DNA of 64,000 nt from JANXSS01 sp040385645 (GCA_040385645.1 JAZKGZ010000003.1:62001-126000), one strand, 5' to 3'; shown: positions 52,493 through 62,453, numbered from the stretch's first letter. Numbers and translations: made by a program. Notes: a model not told the origin generated them from the sequence alone.

Positions 52493-54259
52493 TTGAAAGC
52501 AGATAGCCCTTTAATGCTCTCTCACCAGCAAATTCACGATGCCAATCCGATTGCACTGGCTGCTGTCGACGCTACGTTACCGAACCTGCCCATCGTCTAT
52601 GCAAACCCGGCTTTCGTGCGCATGAGCCGAGTAGGTATCGAGACCTTACTCGGGCAAAATTATTGGGATGTATTGGGCGTCGACGCGTCGCAGACGGGTG
52701 TGCAAACGCTGCAACGCATGATTTCCTACGGCGGCACCGGCCAAGTGATGGTCGTCTTGAATCCAGCCTGCAGCGGCGCGGTGTCGCATCGTGTGCACGC
52801 ATCGCCTATACTCGCGCCCGCACCATCCAACGACATTTATTTGCCACTGCCTGCTTATTGCACCGGCCCTACAGTCGGCTCGTATGTCATGGCACATATC
52901 GACGTCTCCGACGCACAGCGTTATCAAGCGGCATTAGAACAGGAAGCCACGCATGACGCACTGACCGGGCTGGCGAACCTCATGTTGCTACGTCGTCGGA
53001 TTCGCGAAGCAATCGTCGATGCGGCAGTACATAGCCAAAAAATCTGGGTAATTTTTCTTGATCTGGACCGCTTTAAATCTATCAACGACAGCCTCGGGCA
53101 CCGTGCCGGCGATCGGCTGCTACAAATTCTGGCAAATCGGTTGTCAAATTTTGTCCTTCCCGGTGACACCGTTGCCCGCCTGGGTGGCGACGAATTCGTC
53201 ATGGTGATGCGCGATTCTGAATATCATCAAATGGATGTCGCATCGATTGAGCAATTGATCAAGTCGATCGCACAACCGGTACCGGTGGATGGTCATGAAC
53301 TGGTCGTGACCTGCAGTATCGGCATCGCGCTTTTTCCGTTGCATGGCGCAGACCCAGAAAAACTGGTGGAATGTGCCGATGTGGCCATGTACAGCGCCAA
53401 GCAGCAGGGCCGCAATACATTTAAATTTTACGAAACTGCATTCAATGAACGTGCCCTGGCGCGTTTAGTCATGGAATCTTCGTTGCGAACAGCAATTGAG
53501 CGCGATGAATTCAGCCTGCATTACCAACCTCAGGTGGACTTAAAGTCCGGCTGCATCAGCGGGATGGAGGCGCTGATCTACTGGCGGCATCCTACCCGTG
53601 GCAATGTCGCGCCGGATGAATTTATCGCCTTGGCCGAGGAAACCGGATTGATCGTCCTGATCGGGGAATGGGTTTTGCGAGAAGCCTGCCGCCAGAACAA
53701 GGCATGGCAAGATGCAGGTCTGGGGTTTTTACGCGTCGCCGTCAATCTCTCACCCAGACAATTCTCCCATCCGGATTTGGTCGCGTCGATCGATCGAATC
53801 CTGTGTGAAACGGGACTGGCACCGTGTTACCTAGAAATCGAATTGACCGAGAATCTGATCATGACCGAGATCGGCCGGGCAGTCGAAATTTTGAAAGATC
53901 TCAAAACGCACGGTATTCAGCTGTCGATCGACGATTTCGGTACCGGTTATTCCAGTTTGTCGTATTTGAAAAAATTTCCCATCGATGTATTGAAAATCGA
54001 TCGTACGTTCGTCAAAGATATCGGCACCGATCCCGACGATGAGGCGATCGTCAAATCCATTATCGCGCTCGCACACAGTCTGAAGTTACACGTCATTGCA
54101 GAAGGTGTCGAAACACCTGAACAGCTAGCCTTCCTTGCACAACACGGATGTGACGAATTTCAGGGTTTCTATTTCAGCCGACCGCTCTCACCCGCAGTAT
54201 TCGGACGCATGCTGCTGGAACAGACGCCCAGAAGCTCACCGATCGGGGAACCGGGCTGA
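52493..54259 (+). CDS. PAS-GGDEF-EAL cyclic-di-GMP signalling protein
   Basis: A 588-residue cytoplasmic protein. A PAS domain fills residues ~15-140 (DANPIALAAVDATLPNLPIVYANPAF, GQNYWDVLG). The GGDEF domain (about 155-320) has the intact motif in RLGGDEFVMV and the FLDLDRFKSINDSLGH metal site. The EAL domain (335-580) has GMEALIYWRHP, DDFGTGYSSLSYLKKFPIDVLKIDR and AEGVETPEQL. Both active sites look complete, so it could make and degrade c-di-GMP; such tandem proteins usually have one dominant activity. TTG 52493 or ATG 52514 may be the start. It is convergent with a PAS-receiver gene, 11 bases apart. Confidence 0.93.
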   Translation: MKADSPLMLSHQQIHDANPIALAAVDATLPNLPIVYANPAFVRMSRVGIETLLGQNYWDVLGVDASQTGVQTLQRMISYGGTGQVMVVLNPACSGAVSHRVHASPILAPAPSNDIYLPLPAYCTGPTVGSYVMAHIDVSDAQRYQAALEQEATHDALTGLANLMLLRRRIREAIVDAAVHSQKIWVIFLDLDRFKSINDSLGHRAGDRLLQILANRLSNFVLPGDTVARLGGDEFVMVMRDSEYHQMDVASIEQLIKSIAQPVPVDGHELVVTCSIGIALFPLHGADPEKLVECADVAMYSAKQQGRNTFKFYETAFNERALARLVMESSLRTAIERDEFSLHYQPQVDLKSGCISGMEALIYWRHPTRGNVAPDEFIALAEETGLIVLIGEWVLREACRQNKAWQDAGLGFLRVAVNLSPRQFSHPDLVASIDRILCETGLAPCYLEIELTENLIMTEIGRAVEILKDLKTHGIQLSIDDFGTGYSSLSYLKKFPIDVLKIDRTFVKDIGTDPDDEAIVKSIIALAHSLKLHVIAEGVETPEQLAFLAQHGCDEFQGFYFSRPLSPAVFGRMLLEQTPRSSPIGEPG

Positions 54260-54270
54260 CGGTGAGAACA

Positions 54271-55317
54271 TCACCGTGGGTCTACACGCGCAAGCAGGTT
54301 TTCCAAATCGGCGCGTTGATAGGGTTTCGGTAGGAAGAAAGCATCTAGATCGTTGACGTCGGCCATCGCACGTCCGTATCCGGATGTGATAACGACTTGC
54401 ATTTGCGGGAAATCTCGCAGTGCCCAACGCGCGAGGTCTGCACCGGTCATCTTTGGCAACGTAAGATCGGTAAATAAAAGGTCGAAAGTGCCTTCAGCAA
54501 GATATTGTTGGGCGCGCTCAGCGTCCGGTGCGGCCGTGACTTCGTGACCAAGCAAACGCAGGTGCTCACCGGCTGTGATACGCAGATCTTCGTTATCTTC
54601 TACGAGTAATATCTGCAGGCATCTTATGGAAGCTCGGTGCTTTCCTTCTTCATCCTTAAAATTTTTCAGTGTCGAAGCTGCCAGCGGCGCAGGTGGAATT
54701 TTTAACCGGCTTGCATCGGTAGCCACGACTTTTTTGCCGCCTGTAACCGTGGCCACAGGTACTGAAGACTGCAGCCCGGTGAGAGCAAGCTGCTCGCATG
54801 TTTTATCGAGCAGTCCTAGCGTCGTTAGATAAGTGACGATACCGGAAATGCGGCTGTCGCTGCTAAAAATGGGTTGATGACACAGATGCCAGATACCGGC
54901 ACCTTCACGCAATAGACCGAGTCCGGGCACGGCGAGTTTGTCTGACGCAATGGCAATTGCCGCATCGGTGGAGGATAGCAATAGAGTGACTGGCATCCGT
55001 GTAGAGATCGTCTCGCGAAAAGATCGCACCAGGCATTCCTGTAAATTTGTCTGGCTGCCGAATGGAGTACAAAGCACATCCCATAATGGAACGCCGACAG
55101 ATTGCCCTTTCGTCAGACAACAGAGCCGTCGACCTTCGGCATTAACTGCCGACAATGAAAAGCCAGCATCGAACACAAATATACATTGCGGTGCGTCTTC
55201 GAAAAACGTCGACAGCAGGGTACTTTGCTCTTTTCCGACCGTTTCCGTGAATAACGACTCGATAGCGCCAGATCCAAAAGTCTGCTCATTCTTGCTAAAT
55301 AAATCATTTTTAAACAT
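54271..55317 (-). CDS. PAS-domain protein with C-terminal receiver domain
   Basis: A 348-residue protein. Residues 30-160 look like a PAS sensor (FEDAPQCIFVFDAGFSLSAVNAEG). After a linker of about 60 residues comes a response-regulator receiver domain (about 225-345): LQILLVEDNEDLRITAGEHL with the acidic pair, the phospho-acceptor Asp in LLFTDLTLPKMTGADL, and FLPKPYQ with the conserved Lys. No kinase or output domain is present. Receiver domains at the C-terminus usually accept phosphate from a separate hybrid kinase; none is in the window. It converges on the PAS-GGDEF-EAL gene, which suggests, but does not prove, a shared pathway. Confidence 0.85.
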   Translation of the reverse strand: MFKNDLFSKNEQTFGSGAIESLFTETVGKEQSTLLSTFFEDAPQCIFVFDAGFSLSAVNAEGRRLCCLTKGQSVGVPLWDVLCTPFGSQTNLQECLVRSFRETISTRMPVTLLLSSTDAAIAIASDKLAVPGLGLLREGAGIWHLCHQPIFSSDSRISGIVTYLTTLGLLDKTCEQLALTGLQSSVPVATVTGGKKVVATDASRLKIPPAPLAASTLKNFKDEEGKHRASIRCLQILLVEDNEDLRITAGEHLRLLGHEVTAAPDAERAQQYLAEGTFDLLFTDLTLPKMTGADLARWALRDFPQMQVVITSGYGRAMADVNDLDAFFLPKPYQRADLENLLARVDPR

Positions 55318-55455
55318 ATTTACTTACGATCATCCATTATCCGTTGTAACCGCATGCAAAGTTGCCCTTCAACTCGAAGGTACTCTGGTTTAATCTGTCG
55401 GCAATGTCGTAAAGCAGCGAGCAATATTTATTTACACTATTCCTGATGGTATCTG

Positions 55456-56460
55456 ATGCCCAATTATCTTGCTACCCGACTTGTCATACCAATTTGCACG
55501 CAGAGTGCTTCTGCCCTATCCAATCCGCTCCAGGTTGTTGACCCGGACATTCCGACGTTGGCGAGCAATTTATTGCGGCGGGTCAAAGTAATTTTTCTAC
55601 TATTGCTCGTCTGGGTCTGCGCCGGCAATGCTGCGACTGCCGCCGAGGCGCTAAATAGCACAGCGCTACAGGCAAAGTACAAAGATTTGTCGGTGCAGCT
55701 AAAAAATAATCAATTTCAACGTCCGATTTATCTCGATTCCGCAGAATCAACCAAAGAGCTAGCCGGCAATATCTATGCGGTGATCGATCAGCCATTCGCC
55801 AGCGCCAATCGTGCTCTCAACAATCCGGCAAACTGGTGTGACATGCTGATCTTGCACTTGAATACGAAATACTGCCGCGCAGGTGGCGGCGATGGCAGCA
55901 ACAGTCTACAGGTCAGCATCGGCAAGAAACACGATCAGCCTCTGGACGACGCGTATCCCGTGGCATTCAAATTCACGGCCGTAGCCTCAACGCCGGACTA
56001 CATGCATGTGGCCCTGCACGCCAAGGAGGGGCCGATGGGTACGAGCGATTACCGCATTTTGTTAGAAGCCATACCGCTGGCGGAAGGAAAAACGTTTCTA
56101 CATCTTCGATACTCGTATGCTTACGGCATCGCCGCCCGCGTGGCGATGAAAGCTTACTTGTCTACAGCGGGCAGTAGCAAGGTTGGTTTTACCCGTCTGG
56201 AAGGGACCAGGGGCGATGGAAGCGATGGGCAATATGTCGGTGGTGTACGCGGCGTAGTGGAGCGCAACACCATGCGCTATTATCTCGCCATCGATGCCTA
56301 TCTTTCAGCTTTGAAACTGCCGGCATCCGAACAAGTCGAGAAACGCTTGCAAACTTGGTTCGATGGTACGGATCGCTATGCCCGTCAACTAAAAGAGGTT
56401 GAACGCAACGATTACCTGGCCATGAAACGTCGAGAAATTCAGCGGCAGCAAAGTCAGTAA
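55456..56460 (+). CDS. Exported protein of unknown function
   Basis: The frame gives 334 residues, but a signal-peptide-like stretch (VKVIFLLLLVWVCAGNAATAA) begins only near residue 42, so the true start may be downstream of 55456, for example a TTG near 55572. The mature part has YKDLSVQLKNNQFQRPIYLDSAES, a WCDMLILHLNTKYCRA region with two Cys, and a strand-rich core with LLEAIPLAEGKTFLHLRYSYAYG. It recalls small families of uncharacterised exported betaproteobacterial proteins. Lys/Arg-rich end. I do not recognise a domain with a known role. Confidence 0.7.
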   Translation: MPNYLATRLVIPICTQSASALSNPLQVVDPDIPTLASNLLRRVKVIFLLLLVWVCAGNAATAAEALNSTALQAKYKDLSVQLKNNQFQRPIYLDSAESTKELAGNIYAVIDQPFASANRALNNPANWCDMLILHLNTKYCRAGGGDGSNSLQVSIGKKHDQPLDDAYPVAFKFTAVASTPDYMHVALHAKEGPMGTSDYRILLEAIPLAEGKTFLHLRYSYAYGIAARVAMKAYLSTAGSSKVGFTRLEGTRGDGSDGQYVGGVRGVVERNTMRYYLAIDAYLSALKLPASEQVEKRLQTWFDGTDRYARQLKEVERNDYLAMKRREIQRQQSQ

Positions 56461-56481
56461 ATGGCCGCTGTAGTGCAGCGC

Positions 56482-56808
56482 TCATCGTCTACGGGAGGCC
56501 CGCCGCGTACGTTCGAAAAAATCGTCGGGCTTAGTCTTGACCCAGGCGACGAACTTCTGTATTTCGACATGCGAGCGTAGCGCACTGGCGGTACTGTATT
56601 GACGTGCTAGTTCTGTTTCTGAAAATAATGCATGCAATTGACGATGACAGATCCGGTGCATGGCCACTGTTATTTTTCCACCCTTCATTTTCGGCACCAG
56701 ATGATGTGCATCACGTTGGGACCGCGGTATAGGGCGATCGCAAAGCATGCAGCATTCCGGAGCTTGCGCCTCGTGCCAGCCAGGCGGTTCGATAAGCTTG
56801 CGCTTCAT
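56482..56808 (-). CDS. Small HNH-type protein
   Basis: A 108-residue protein with a zinc-site HNH pattern: CMLC, DAHHLVPK and HRICHRQLHALF. Such domains bind metal and often cut DNA. The EIQKFVAWVKTKPDDFFERTRR tail is Arg-rich. ATG 56808 fits the usual start (MKRKLIEPPGW); an in-frame GTG at 56832 is possible. The gene is divergent from mutS, 103 bases away. Whether it acts as a nuclease here is unknown. Confidence 0.75.
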   Translation of the reverse strand: MKRKLIEPPGWHEAQAPECCMLCDRPIPRSQRDAHHLVPKMKGGKITVAMHRICHRQLHALFSETELARQYSTASALRSHVEIQKFVAWVKTKPDDFFERTRRASRRR

Positions 56809-56911
56809 AGAAATGTTTACAGTGGGGCCCACCGTATGGCGGGTTCAAATATGATAGCGCCTACCGCGGCGTCGCGCTGACAGCCATTCTTCGTTAGTCC
56901 TCCCTCATTTC

Positions 56912-59662
56912 ATGACCGCATCTGACGCAACCAACCTCACCGCGAAGCAGCACACGCCCATGATGCAGCAGTATCTGCGCATCAAGGCAGAGCATCCATC
57001 GACGTTGCTGTTCTATCGCATGGGCGATTTCTACGAATTGTTTTTTGACGATGCCGTCAAGGCAGCCAGGCTGCTCGGTATCACCCTCACCCAACGCGGC
57101 AGTTCAAGTGGCGAGCCTATAAAAATGGCAGGTGTGCCTCACCACTCGGTCGACCAATATCTTGCCAAACTAGTCAAGCTCGGCGAATCGATTGCGATTT
57201 GCGAGCAAATCGGCGATCCGGCAACCAGCAAAGGGCCGGTGGCGCGCAAAGTGGTACGTATCATCACGCCGGGCACACTATCGGACGCCGATCTGCTGCC
57301 GGCAAAAGCAGACCGGCCATTAGTGGCACTAATGCGCCTGCCGCAAAAAAAAGCAGTCACCATCGGCATCGCCTGGCTATCGATGGCAAGTGGTTCGCTA
57401 CGGCTCATGGAATGCAGTGGCAGCGATGAGGCGATTTTTCTTCAGTTGCGACAGGAACTGGAACGTATATGTCCCGCCGAATTATTCACGACCGAAAACG
57501 CGCCGCCAGCGTTCCACACATTTCTTAACGAGATTTGCCGCACGCACGGGCTTGCCAGGCCGGGTACTTTACCGGATTGGCATTTCGATATCGCCGCTGG
57601 CGAGCGCATGTTGATCGCACACCTGCAAGTAGCCACCCTGTCTGGCTACGGTGCCGATGGCTTGCAGGCAGCCAAGGGGGCCGCAGGCGCACTGCTAGGC
57701 TATGCCAGATCGACACAAAGCGGCGAACTCAGTCATGTACGCAGCCTAGTCGTCGAAACCGAGCAGGAGTTTATCGGGCTAGATGCAGCGACCCGTCGCA
57801 ATTTGGAGCTGACCGAAACACTACGTGGGCACGACAGCAGTGGGAGTGGGCCAACATTACTCTCCGTACTCGATTATTGCCGTACCACGATGGGTTCACG
57901 CCTTCTGCGAAGCTGGCTGCATCACGCGCGGCGCGACCAAGCCATTGCAACGGCCCGCCAAGCGGCTATCGCAGTGCTGCTGGCAGCCGACGCCGACGAG
58001 TTTTTGGCGGGCGTGCTTATGCACTTTCCAGACATCGAGCGCATCAGCACCCGTATCGCCCTGTTCTCGGCCAGGCCGAGGGACTTGGCCGGTCTGCGCA
58101 GCGGCTTGCTACAGTTACAAGCGCTGCGAGCACAACCCGTGTTCTACGGTGATTCGGATGCGGCCGAACTCGATCGGGTCGCAGGCGATACGACGTCTGG
58201 TAGCAGCCTGTTGTCCACTATCCGGCTAGCATTGGCTACGCCAACAGCGTGCCTGGACCTACTCGTACGCGCTTTGATGGACGAGCCCGCAGCACTGGCG
58301 CGCGACGGCGGCGTCATTGCAAACGGTTACGATGCGGAACTCGACGAATTACGCGGTTTGTCTGAAAACGCCGGGCAGTTTTTGCTGGATCTGGAGGCCA
58401 GAGAACGTGAGCGAACCGGAATCGCGAATCTGCGGGTCGAATACAACCGTGTGCACGGTTTTTATATCGAAGTCAGTAATGGCCAGCTCAGTAAAGTGCC
58501 GGAAGACTACCGCCGTCGCCAGACACTGAAAAATGCCGAGCGATACATCACGCCGGAATTAAAAGCTTTTGAAGACAAAGCATTGTCGGCGCAGGACCGC
58601 GCACTGAGCCGCGAGAAACTGCTCTACGAGCAATTGCTGGATGCTTTGGCTCCTTTTATTGGCATGCTGCAGACAATCGCCCAAGCCGTCGCCCAACTGG
58701 ACACGCTTGCGGCCCTCGCCAGACATGCACGCAAAAACGACTGGTGTGCACCGCTATTGGTAAACCACGCCGTCATCGACATCGAACAAGGGCGCCATCC
58801 GGTGGTTGAAAACCAGATCGAGCGGTTCATCGCCAATGATTGTTGCCTGCATGCAGAGCGCACCTTGCTGCTCGTTACCGGCCCCAACATGGGAGGCAAA
58901 TCGACTTATATGCGGCAGGTGGCGCTCATCACGTTGCTAGCCTACATGGGTAGTTATGTACCGGCCTCCCGGGCCGTGATCGGGCCGATCGACCGTATAT
59001 TCACGCGTATCGGGGCAGCCGACGATCTGGCAGGTGGGCGCTCGACGTTCATGGTGGAGATGACGGAATCGGCAGCCATACTCAACGGTGCTACCGCACA
59101 GTCATTGGTATTGATGGATGAGGTCGGCCGCGGCACGTCGACCTTCGACGGCCTGGCAATTGCCTGGGCAATCGCTAGGCACCTGATCGACACCACGCGC
59201 AGCTTCACTTTGTTCGCTACGCATTATTTCGAGCTTACGCAGTTGCCAATGCTGCATTCCAATGCTGCCAACGTGCATTTATCGGCGATCGAGCATCGGC
59301 ACAGCATCGTCTTTCTCCATGCGGTCCAGCCGGGGCCCGCATCGCAAAGCTACGGTTTGCAGGTAGCACAACTGGCAGGTGTTCCATCGAACGTTATTCG
59401 TGCAGCGCGCAAATATTTGGGCAGGCTGGAAGCACACTCGTTGCAAGGCACACCACAATTCGATCTGTTCGCCGATACGCACTCTAGCCCTACGGATATA
59501 GATGCGGTGACTGATACCGCGCCATTACCGGGCGATACTGCAGCGACTCAAGCATTACACCTGGCACTTGTTGCGCTCGATCCTGATCAATTGACGCCGC
59601 GCGATGCGCTGATGGAACTTTATCGCTTGAAACGGCTTGCCGAAAGCAATGTTGCGACATGA
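56912..59662 (+). CDS. mutS: DNA mismatch repair protein MutS
   Basis: A complete 916-residue mismatch-recognition ATPase. The mismatch-binding domain has the intercalating Phe-x-Glu in YRMGDFYELFFDDA. The connector and lever regions follow, and the ATPase has LVTGPNMGGKSTYMRQ (Walker A), LVLMDEVGRGTSTFDGLAIAWA (Walker B) and FATHYFELTQL. The C-terminal tail is normal length for long MutS proteins. The stop overlaps the next gene by 4 bases (59659-59662). Confidence 0.99.
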   Translation: MTASDATNLTAKQHTPMMQQYLRIKAEHPSTLLFYRMGDFYELFFDDAVKAARLLGITLTQRGSSSGEPIKMAGVPHHSVDQYLAKLVKLGESIAICEQIGDPATSKGPVARKVVRIITPGTLSDADLLPAKADRPLVALMRLPQKKAVTIGIAWLSMASGSLRLMECSGSDEAIFLQLRQELERICPAELFTTENAPPAFHTFLNEICRTHGLARPGTLPDWHFDIAAGERMLIAHLQVATLSGYGADGLQAAKGAAGALLGYARSTQSGELSHVRSLVVETEQEFIGLDAATRRNLELTETLRGHDSSGSGPTLLSVLDYCRTTMGSRLLRSWLHHARRDQAIATARQAAIAVLLAADADEFLAGVLMHFPDIERISTRIALFSARPRDLAGLRSGLLQLQALRAQPVFYGDSDAAELDRVAGDTTSGSSLLSTIRLALATPTACLDLLVRALMDEPAALARDGGVIANGYDAELDELRGLSENAGQFLLDLEARERERTGIANLRVEYNRVHGFYIEVSNGQLSKVPEDYRRRQTLKNAERYITPELKAFEDKALSAQDRALSREKLLYEQLLDALAPFIGMLQTIAQAVAQLDTLAALARHARKNDWCAPLLVNHAVIDIEQGRHPVVENQIERFIANDCCLHAERTLLLVTGPNMGGKSTYMRQVALITLLAYMGSYVPASRAVIGPIDRIFTRIGAADDLAGGRSTFMVEMTESAAILNGATAQSLVLMDEVGRGTSTFDGLAIAWAIARHLIDTTRSFTLFATHYFELTQLPMLHSNAANVHLSAIEHRHSIVFLHAVQPGPASQSYGLQVAQLAGVPSNVIRAARKYLGRLEAHSLQGTPQFDLFADTHSSPTDIDAVTDTAPLPGDTAATQALHLALVALDPDQLTPRDALMELYRLKRLAESNVAT

Positions 59663-60591
59663 TCGGCATTTTCCTGACAGCCGCGTTCATAACATGCCTG
59701 CCCGTGCTCGTACAGGCTATGCCATTGAGCTTCGGCGTAATTTCTCATACTGCGGTGGCGGCACCGGAAGATACGGTTTTGCGCGAAGCAATCGCCGCAA
59801 CCGACGCCGACAATCTGGCGTTCGTCGTGGTCAATGGCATCAAAGCAAGTTCGGAAGCGTGCTCGGATCAGTTATTTATCCGGCGCAAAGCACTTTTGGA
59901 AAAGGCAAAGAATGGTGTGATCGTGTCGATTGCCGCCAGCGACTGGAGTGCATGTCGCGCAGAGAATGGCCAGTCTCTGGCAATCGAACGGCTTAACCGC
60001 ATTCGGGACCTGTTTTTTGGCAGCGATTTTTCATTCGGTTCCACCAAGTTGCCGTTGGTACGGCAGGATCGCACGCCGAAATTTCGCACCTATGCAGAAA
60101 ACCTTCGTTGGGATATCGACCGGCTGGTATTCGCTACGGTGAATCTGCCTGCAAATAATAACGATTTCACCCATGCCGCAGGACGCAACGGCGAATTCGA
60201 GGATCGAATGATTGCCGATCGCGCATGGCTGCAGAGGCTCTTTGCCTCTGCCACGCACCGCAACGCCGTTGGCATCGTCCTGTTCGTCGATGGCAATCCG
60301 ATGGCAGTGGTACCACCCAAGTCGAGCAACGGTGCAAGTGCCTATCGTGACGGCTTTGCCGAAATTCGCCAGCACATTCAACAACTATCCCAACGTTTCG
60401 ATGGCAAGATAATGCTGATACATGGCCAGGACACTGACAACACTGCATTTGCCAACATCATTACCTGGCAGGGAAACATCGGTTTGCTGCATCTGTCCAG
60501 CGGCTGGCAAAAGATCACTGCCGATCCGACGTCGCCAGCTTTGTTTCGTGTCACACCCGGGTTACCGCTCGCCAAGGTCATCGCACCGTAG
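59659..60591 (+). CDS. Exported protein of unknown function, overlapping mutS
   Basis: A 310-residue protein with a probable signal peptide (MIGIFLTAAFITCLPVLVQA). The mature part has alternating strands and helices, for example LAFVVVNGIKASSEACSDQL, VIVSIAASDWSACR, RDLFFGSD, and a late IMLIHGQDTDN. The pattern recalls the fold of calcineurin-like phosphoesterases, but the metal-binding Asp/His set is not clear, so no function is given. It starts at ATGA overlapping the mutS stop, so its translation is probably coupled to mutS. Confidence 0.7.
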   Translation: MIGIFLTAAFITCLPVLVQAMPLSFGVISHTAVAAPEDTVLREAIAATDADNLAFVVVNGIKASSEACSDQLFIRRKALLEKAKNGVIVSIAASDWSACRAENGQSLAIERLNRIRDLFFGSDFSFGSTKLPLVRQDRTPKFRTYAENLRWDIDRLVFATVNLPANNNDFTHAAGRNGEFEDRMIADRAWLQRLFASATHRNAVGIVLFVDGNPMAVVPPKSSNGASAYRDGFAEIRQHIQQLSQRFDGKIMLIHGQDTDNTAFANIITWQGNIGLLHLSSGWQKITADPTSPALFRVTPGLPLAKVIAP

Positions 60592-60650
60592 CGCTGGCAC
60601 CGGATTCAATACTCCCAGCAGCAAATGATGCCGGGGCCTACTGGTAGTGT

Positions 60651-61220
60651 CTAGTGAATCGGGCGGCTACGAAACTGGTCGCCGGCTGTACTGTCCGTAT
60701 CCCTTTCCGAACCCTGCTCCTCGTCGGCATCATCATGATGATGACCGTGCGCACCGTGCACGTGCTCGTGGGTGATCTCTTCGTCTGTCGCAGCGCGCAC
60801 CTCGCTGACGTTGAGCGTAAACCGCAGCGCCATACCTGCCAATGTGTGGTTACCATCGAGCACGACCTTATCATCGGCAATATCGGTTACCGTAAAAATC
60901 AACGCATCATCGTCGTCATCGTCGCCTTCGGGCATACCTTCGAATTGCATGCCCACTTCCAGCGGTGTCGGCAACCTGTCCCGTGGCTCGACTTTCACAA
61001 GTGCCGGATCGTATTCGCCGAATGCATCATCCGGCTCGACCTGAATCGTGGTGTTGTAGCCCACTTCCTGACCGTCGAGTGCTTCCTCGATTTTTGGCAA
61101 TGTATTTTCATACCCGCCATGTAGATACACCATCGGATCTTCGCTTTCCTCGATCAGGTTACCTTGCGCATCGGCGAGCGTGTAATGCACCGTGACTACC
61201 GTATTTTTTTCGATCTTCAT
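60651..61220 (-). CDS. slyD: FKBP-type peptidyl-prolyl isomerase, SlyD-like
   Basis: A 189-residue cis-trans prolyl isomerase and chaperone. It has VTVHYTLADAQGNLIEES, the GGYENTLPKIEEALDGQEVG strand, the IF insert (PEDDAFGEYDPA region to LPTPLEVGMQF) and a His/Asp-rich C-terminal tail (HEHVHGAHGHHHDD) that binds nickel in SlyD. It lacks the Cys-rich part of E. coli SlyD. GAAAGGAA precedes ATG 61220. Convergent with the preceding exported gene, 59 bases apart. Confidence 0.93.
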   Translation of the reverse strand: MKIEKNTVVTVHYTLADAQGNLIEESEDPMVYLHGGYENTLPKIEEALDGQEVGYNTTIQVEPDDAFGEYDPALVKVEPRDRLPTPLEVGMQFEGMPEGDDDDDDALIFTVTDIADDKVVLDGNHTLAGMALRFTLNVSEVRAATDEEITHEHVHGAHGHHHDDADEEQGSERDTDSTAGDQFRSRPIH

Positions 61221-61322
61221 GACGAAGTTCCTTTCTATGAGTGTGGTCAGAATTATAACCGGGTGCTAACTCGGTCAGGCGAGCAGATTTTGCATTCGCC
61301 GGTGCAGGCCTATAATGCGGTC

Positions 61323-62453
61323 ATGAAAAAAATGACGTTGCTTGGCGGGATGACGCCTGCAGTTTTCCTGCGTGATTACTGGCAAAAAAAGCCGCTCCTA
61401 GTACGTCAGGCGATGCCGGGGTTTTTGCCTGTTCTGCCTGCCGCCGATGTTTTTGCATTGTCGTTGCAGGAAGATGTCGAATCGCGGTTGATCAGTCGCA
61501 GCCGCAAGCGCTGGCAACTGCAGCATGGCCCGTTCACCACCATGCCGCCAACCAGTGCATCAACTGCCGACGACTGGACTTTGCTGGTACAAGGCGTCAA
61601 TCTTCATGACGAACGAGCCGACGCACTATTGCGCCAGTTTCGATTCGTTCCAGATAGCCGACTTGACGATCTGATGATCAGCTATGCAAGCGACGGCGGC
61701 GGCGTCGGTGCCCATGTCGATTCGTACGATGTATTTTTATTGCAGGCGCATGGCCAGCGACGCTGGCGCATCAGTGCACAAAAAGATTTGACACTGATCG
61801 ACGGTTTGCCACTCAAGGTATTGAAAGATTTTGTAGCCGAGCAAGAATACGTGCTCGAGCCAGGCGACATGTTGTATCTGCCACCGAACTACGCACATGA
61901 AGGTACCGCGGTCGGTGAATGCATGACTTACTCGATCGGCTTTCGGGCAGCGGCTTATCAAGAAATCGGTGAAGCGTTCTTGCAATTCATGGCGGAGTCG
62001 ATCGATCTACCAGGAAGGTATGCCGATCCGCACCTTGCTCCGAGCAAGCGGCCGGCCCACATCGATGCGAGCATGCTGCATCAGGTTGCGGAGCAACTGC
62101 AAAAGGTGCGCTTCAACGATGAAGACATCATCATTTTTCTCGGTGAGCATCTCTCTGAACCGAAGGCTACAGTCGTTTATTCGATACCATCTCGCCCTTT
62201 GTCAGTAGCGCGCTTCGCAGAAGCTTGTACACGCCGGCGCATCGTGCTGAGTTTAAAAACCATCATGCTATATCGCGGCAGACATGTATTCATCAATGGA
62301 GAATCGTTTGCAGTCCGCCGTGCAGACATTGCCGTGTTGAGTACATTGGCAGATCAACGTGAAATTTCCAACGAGAAAATTCTTACAGCCTCCGACGATG
62401 TACGCGAGACTTTGTACGAATGGTATCGGGATGGCTGGCTGCAACTTGCTTGA
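61323..62453 (+). CDS. Ribosomal protein uL16 arginine hydroxylase (RoxA/YcfD-type cupin)
   Basis: A 376-residue Fe(II)/2-oxoglutarate oxygenase with a JmjC fold, which in E. coli hydroxylates an Arg of ribosomal protein L16. The iron ligands are in GGGVGAHVDSYDVFLLQ (His-x-Asp) and NYAHEGTA (His). MTPAVFLRDYWQKKPLLVRQA is the family N-terminus, and the C-terminal winged-helix-like domain follows. ATG 61323 gives the standard N-terminus. Divergent from slyD over about 100 bases. Confidence 0.9.
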   Translation: MKKMTLLGGMTPAVFLRDYWQKKPLLVRQAMPGFLPVLPAADVFALSLQEDVESRLISRSRKRWQLQHGPFTTMPPTSASTADDWTLLVQGVNLHDERADALLRQFRFVPDSRLDDLMISYASDGGGVGAHVDSYDVFLLQAHGQRRWRISAQKDLTLIDGLPLKVLKDFVAEQEYVLEPGDMLYLPPNYAHEGTAVGECMTYSIGFRAAAYQEIGEAFLQFMAESIDLPGRYADPHLAPSKRPAHIDASMLHQVAEQLQKVRFNDEDIIIFLGEHLSEPKATVVYSIPSRPLSVARFAEACTRRRIVLSLKTIMLYRGRHVFINGESFAVRRADIAVLSTLADQREISNEKILTASDDVRETLYEWYRDGWLQLA

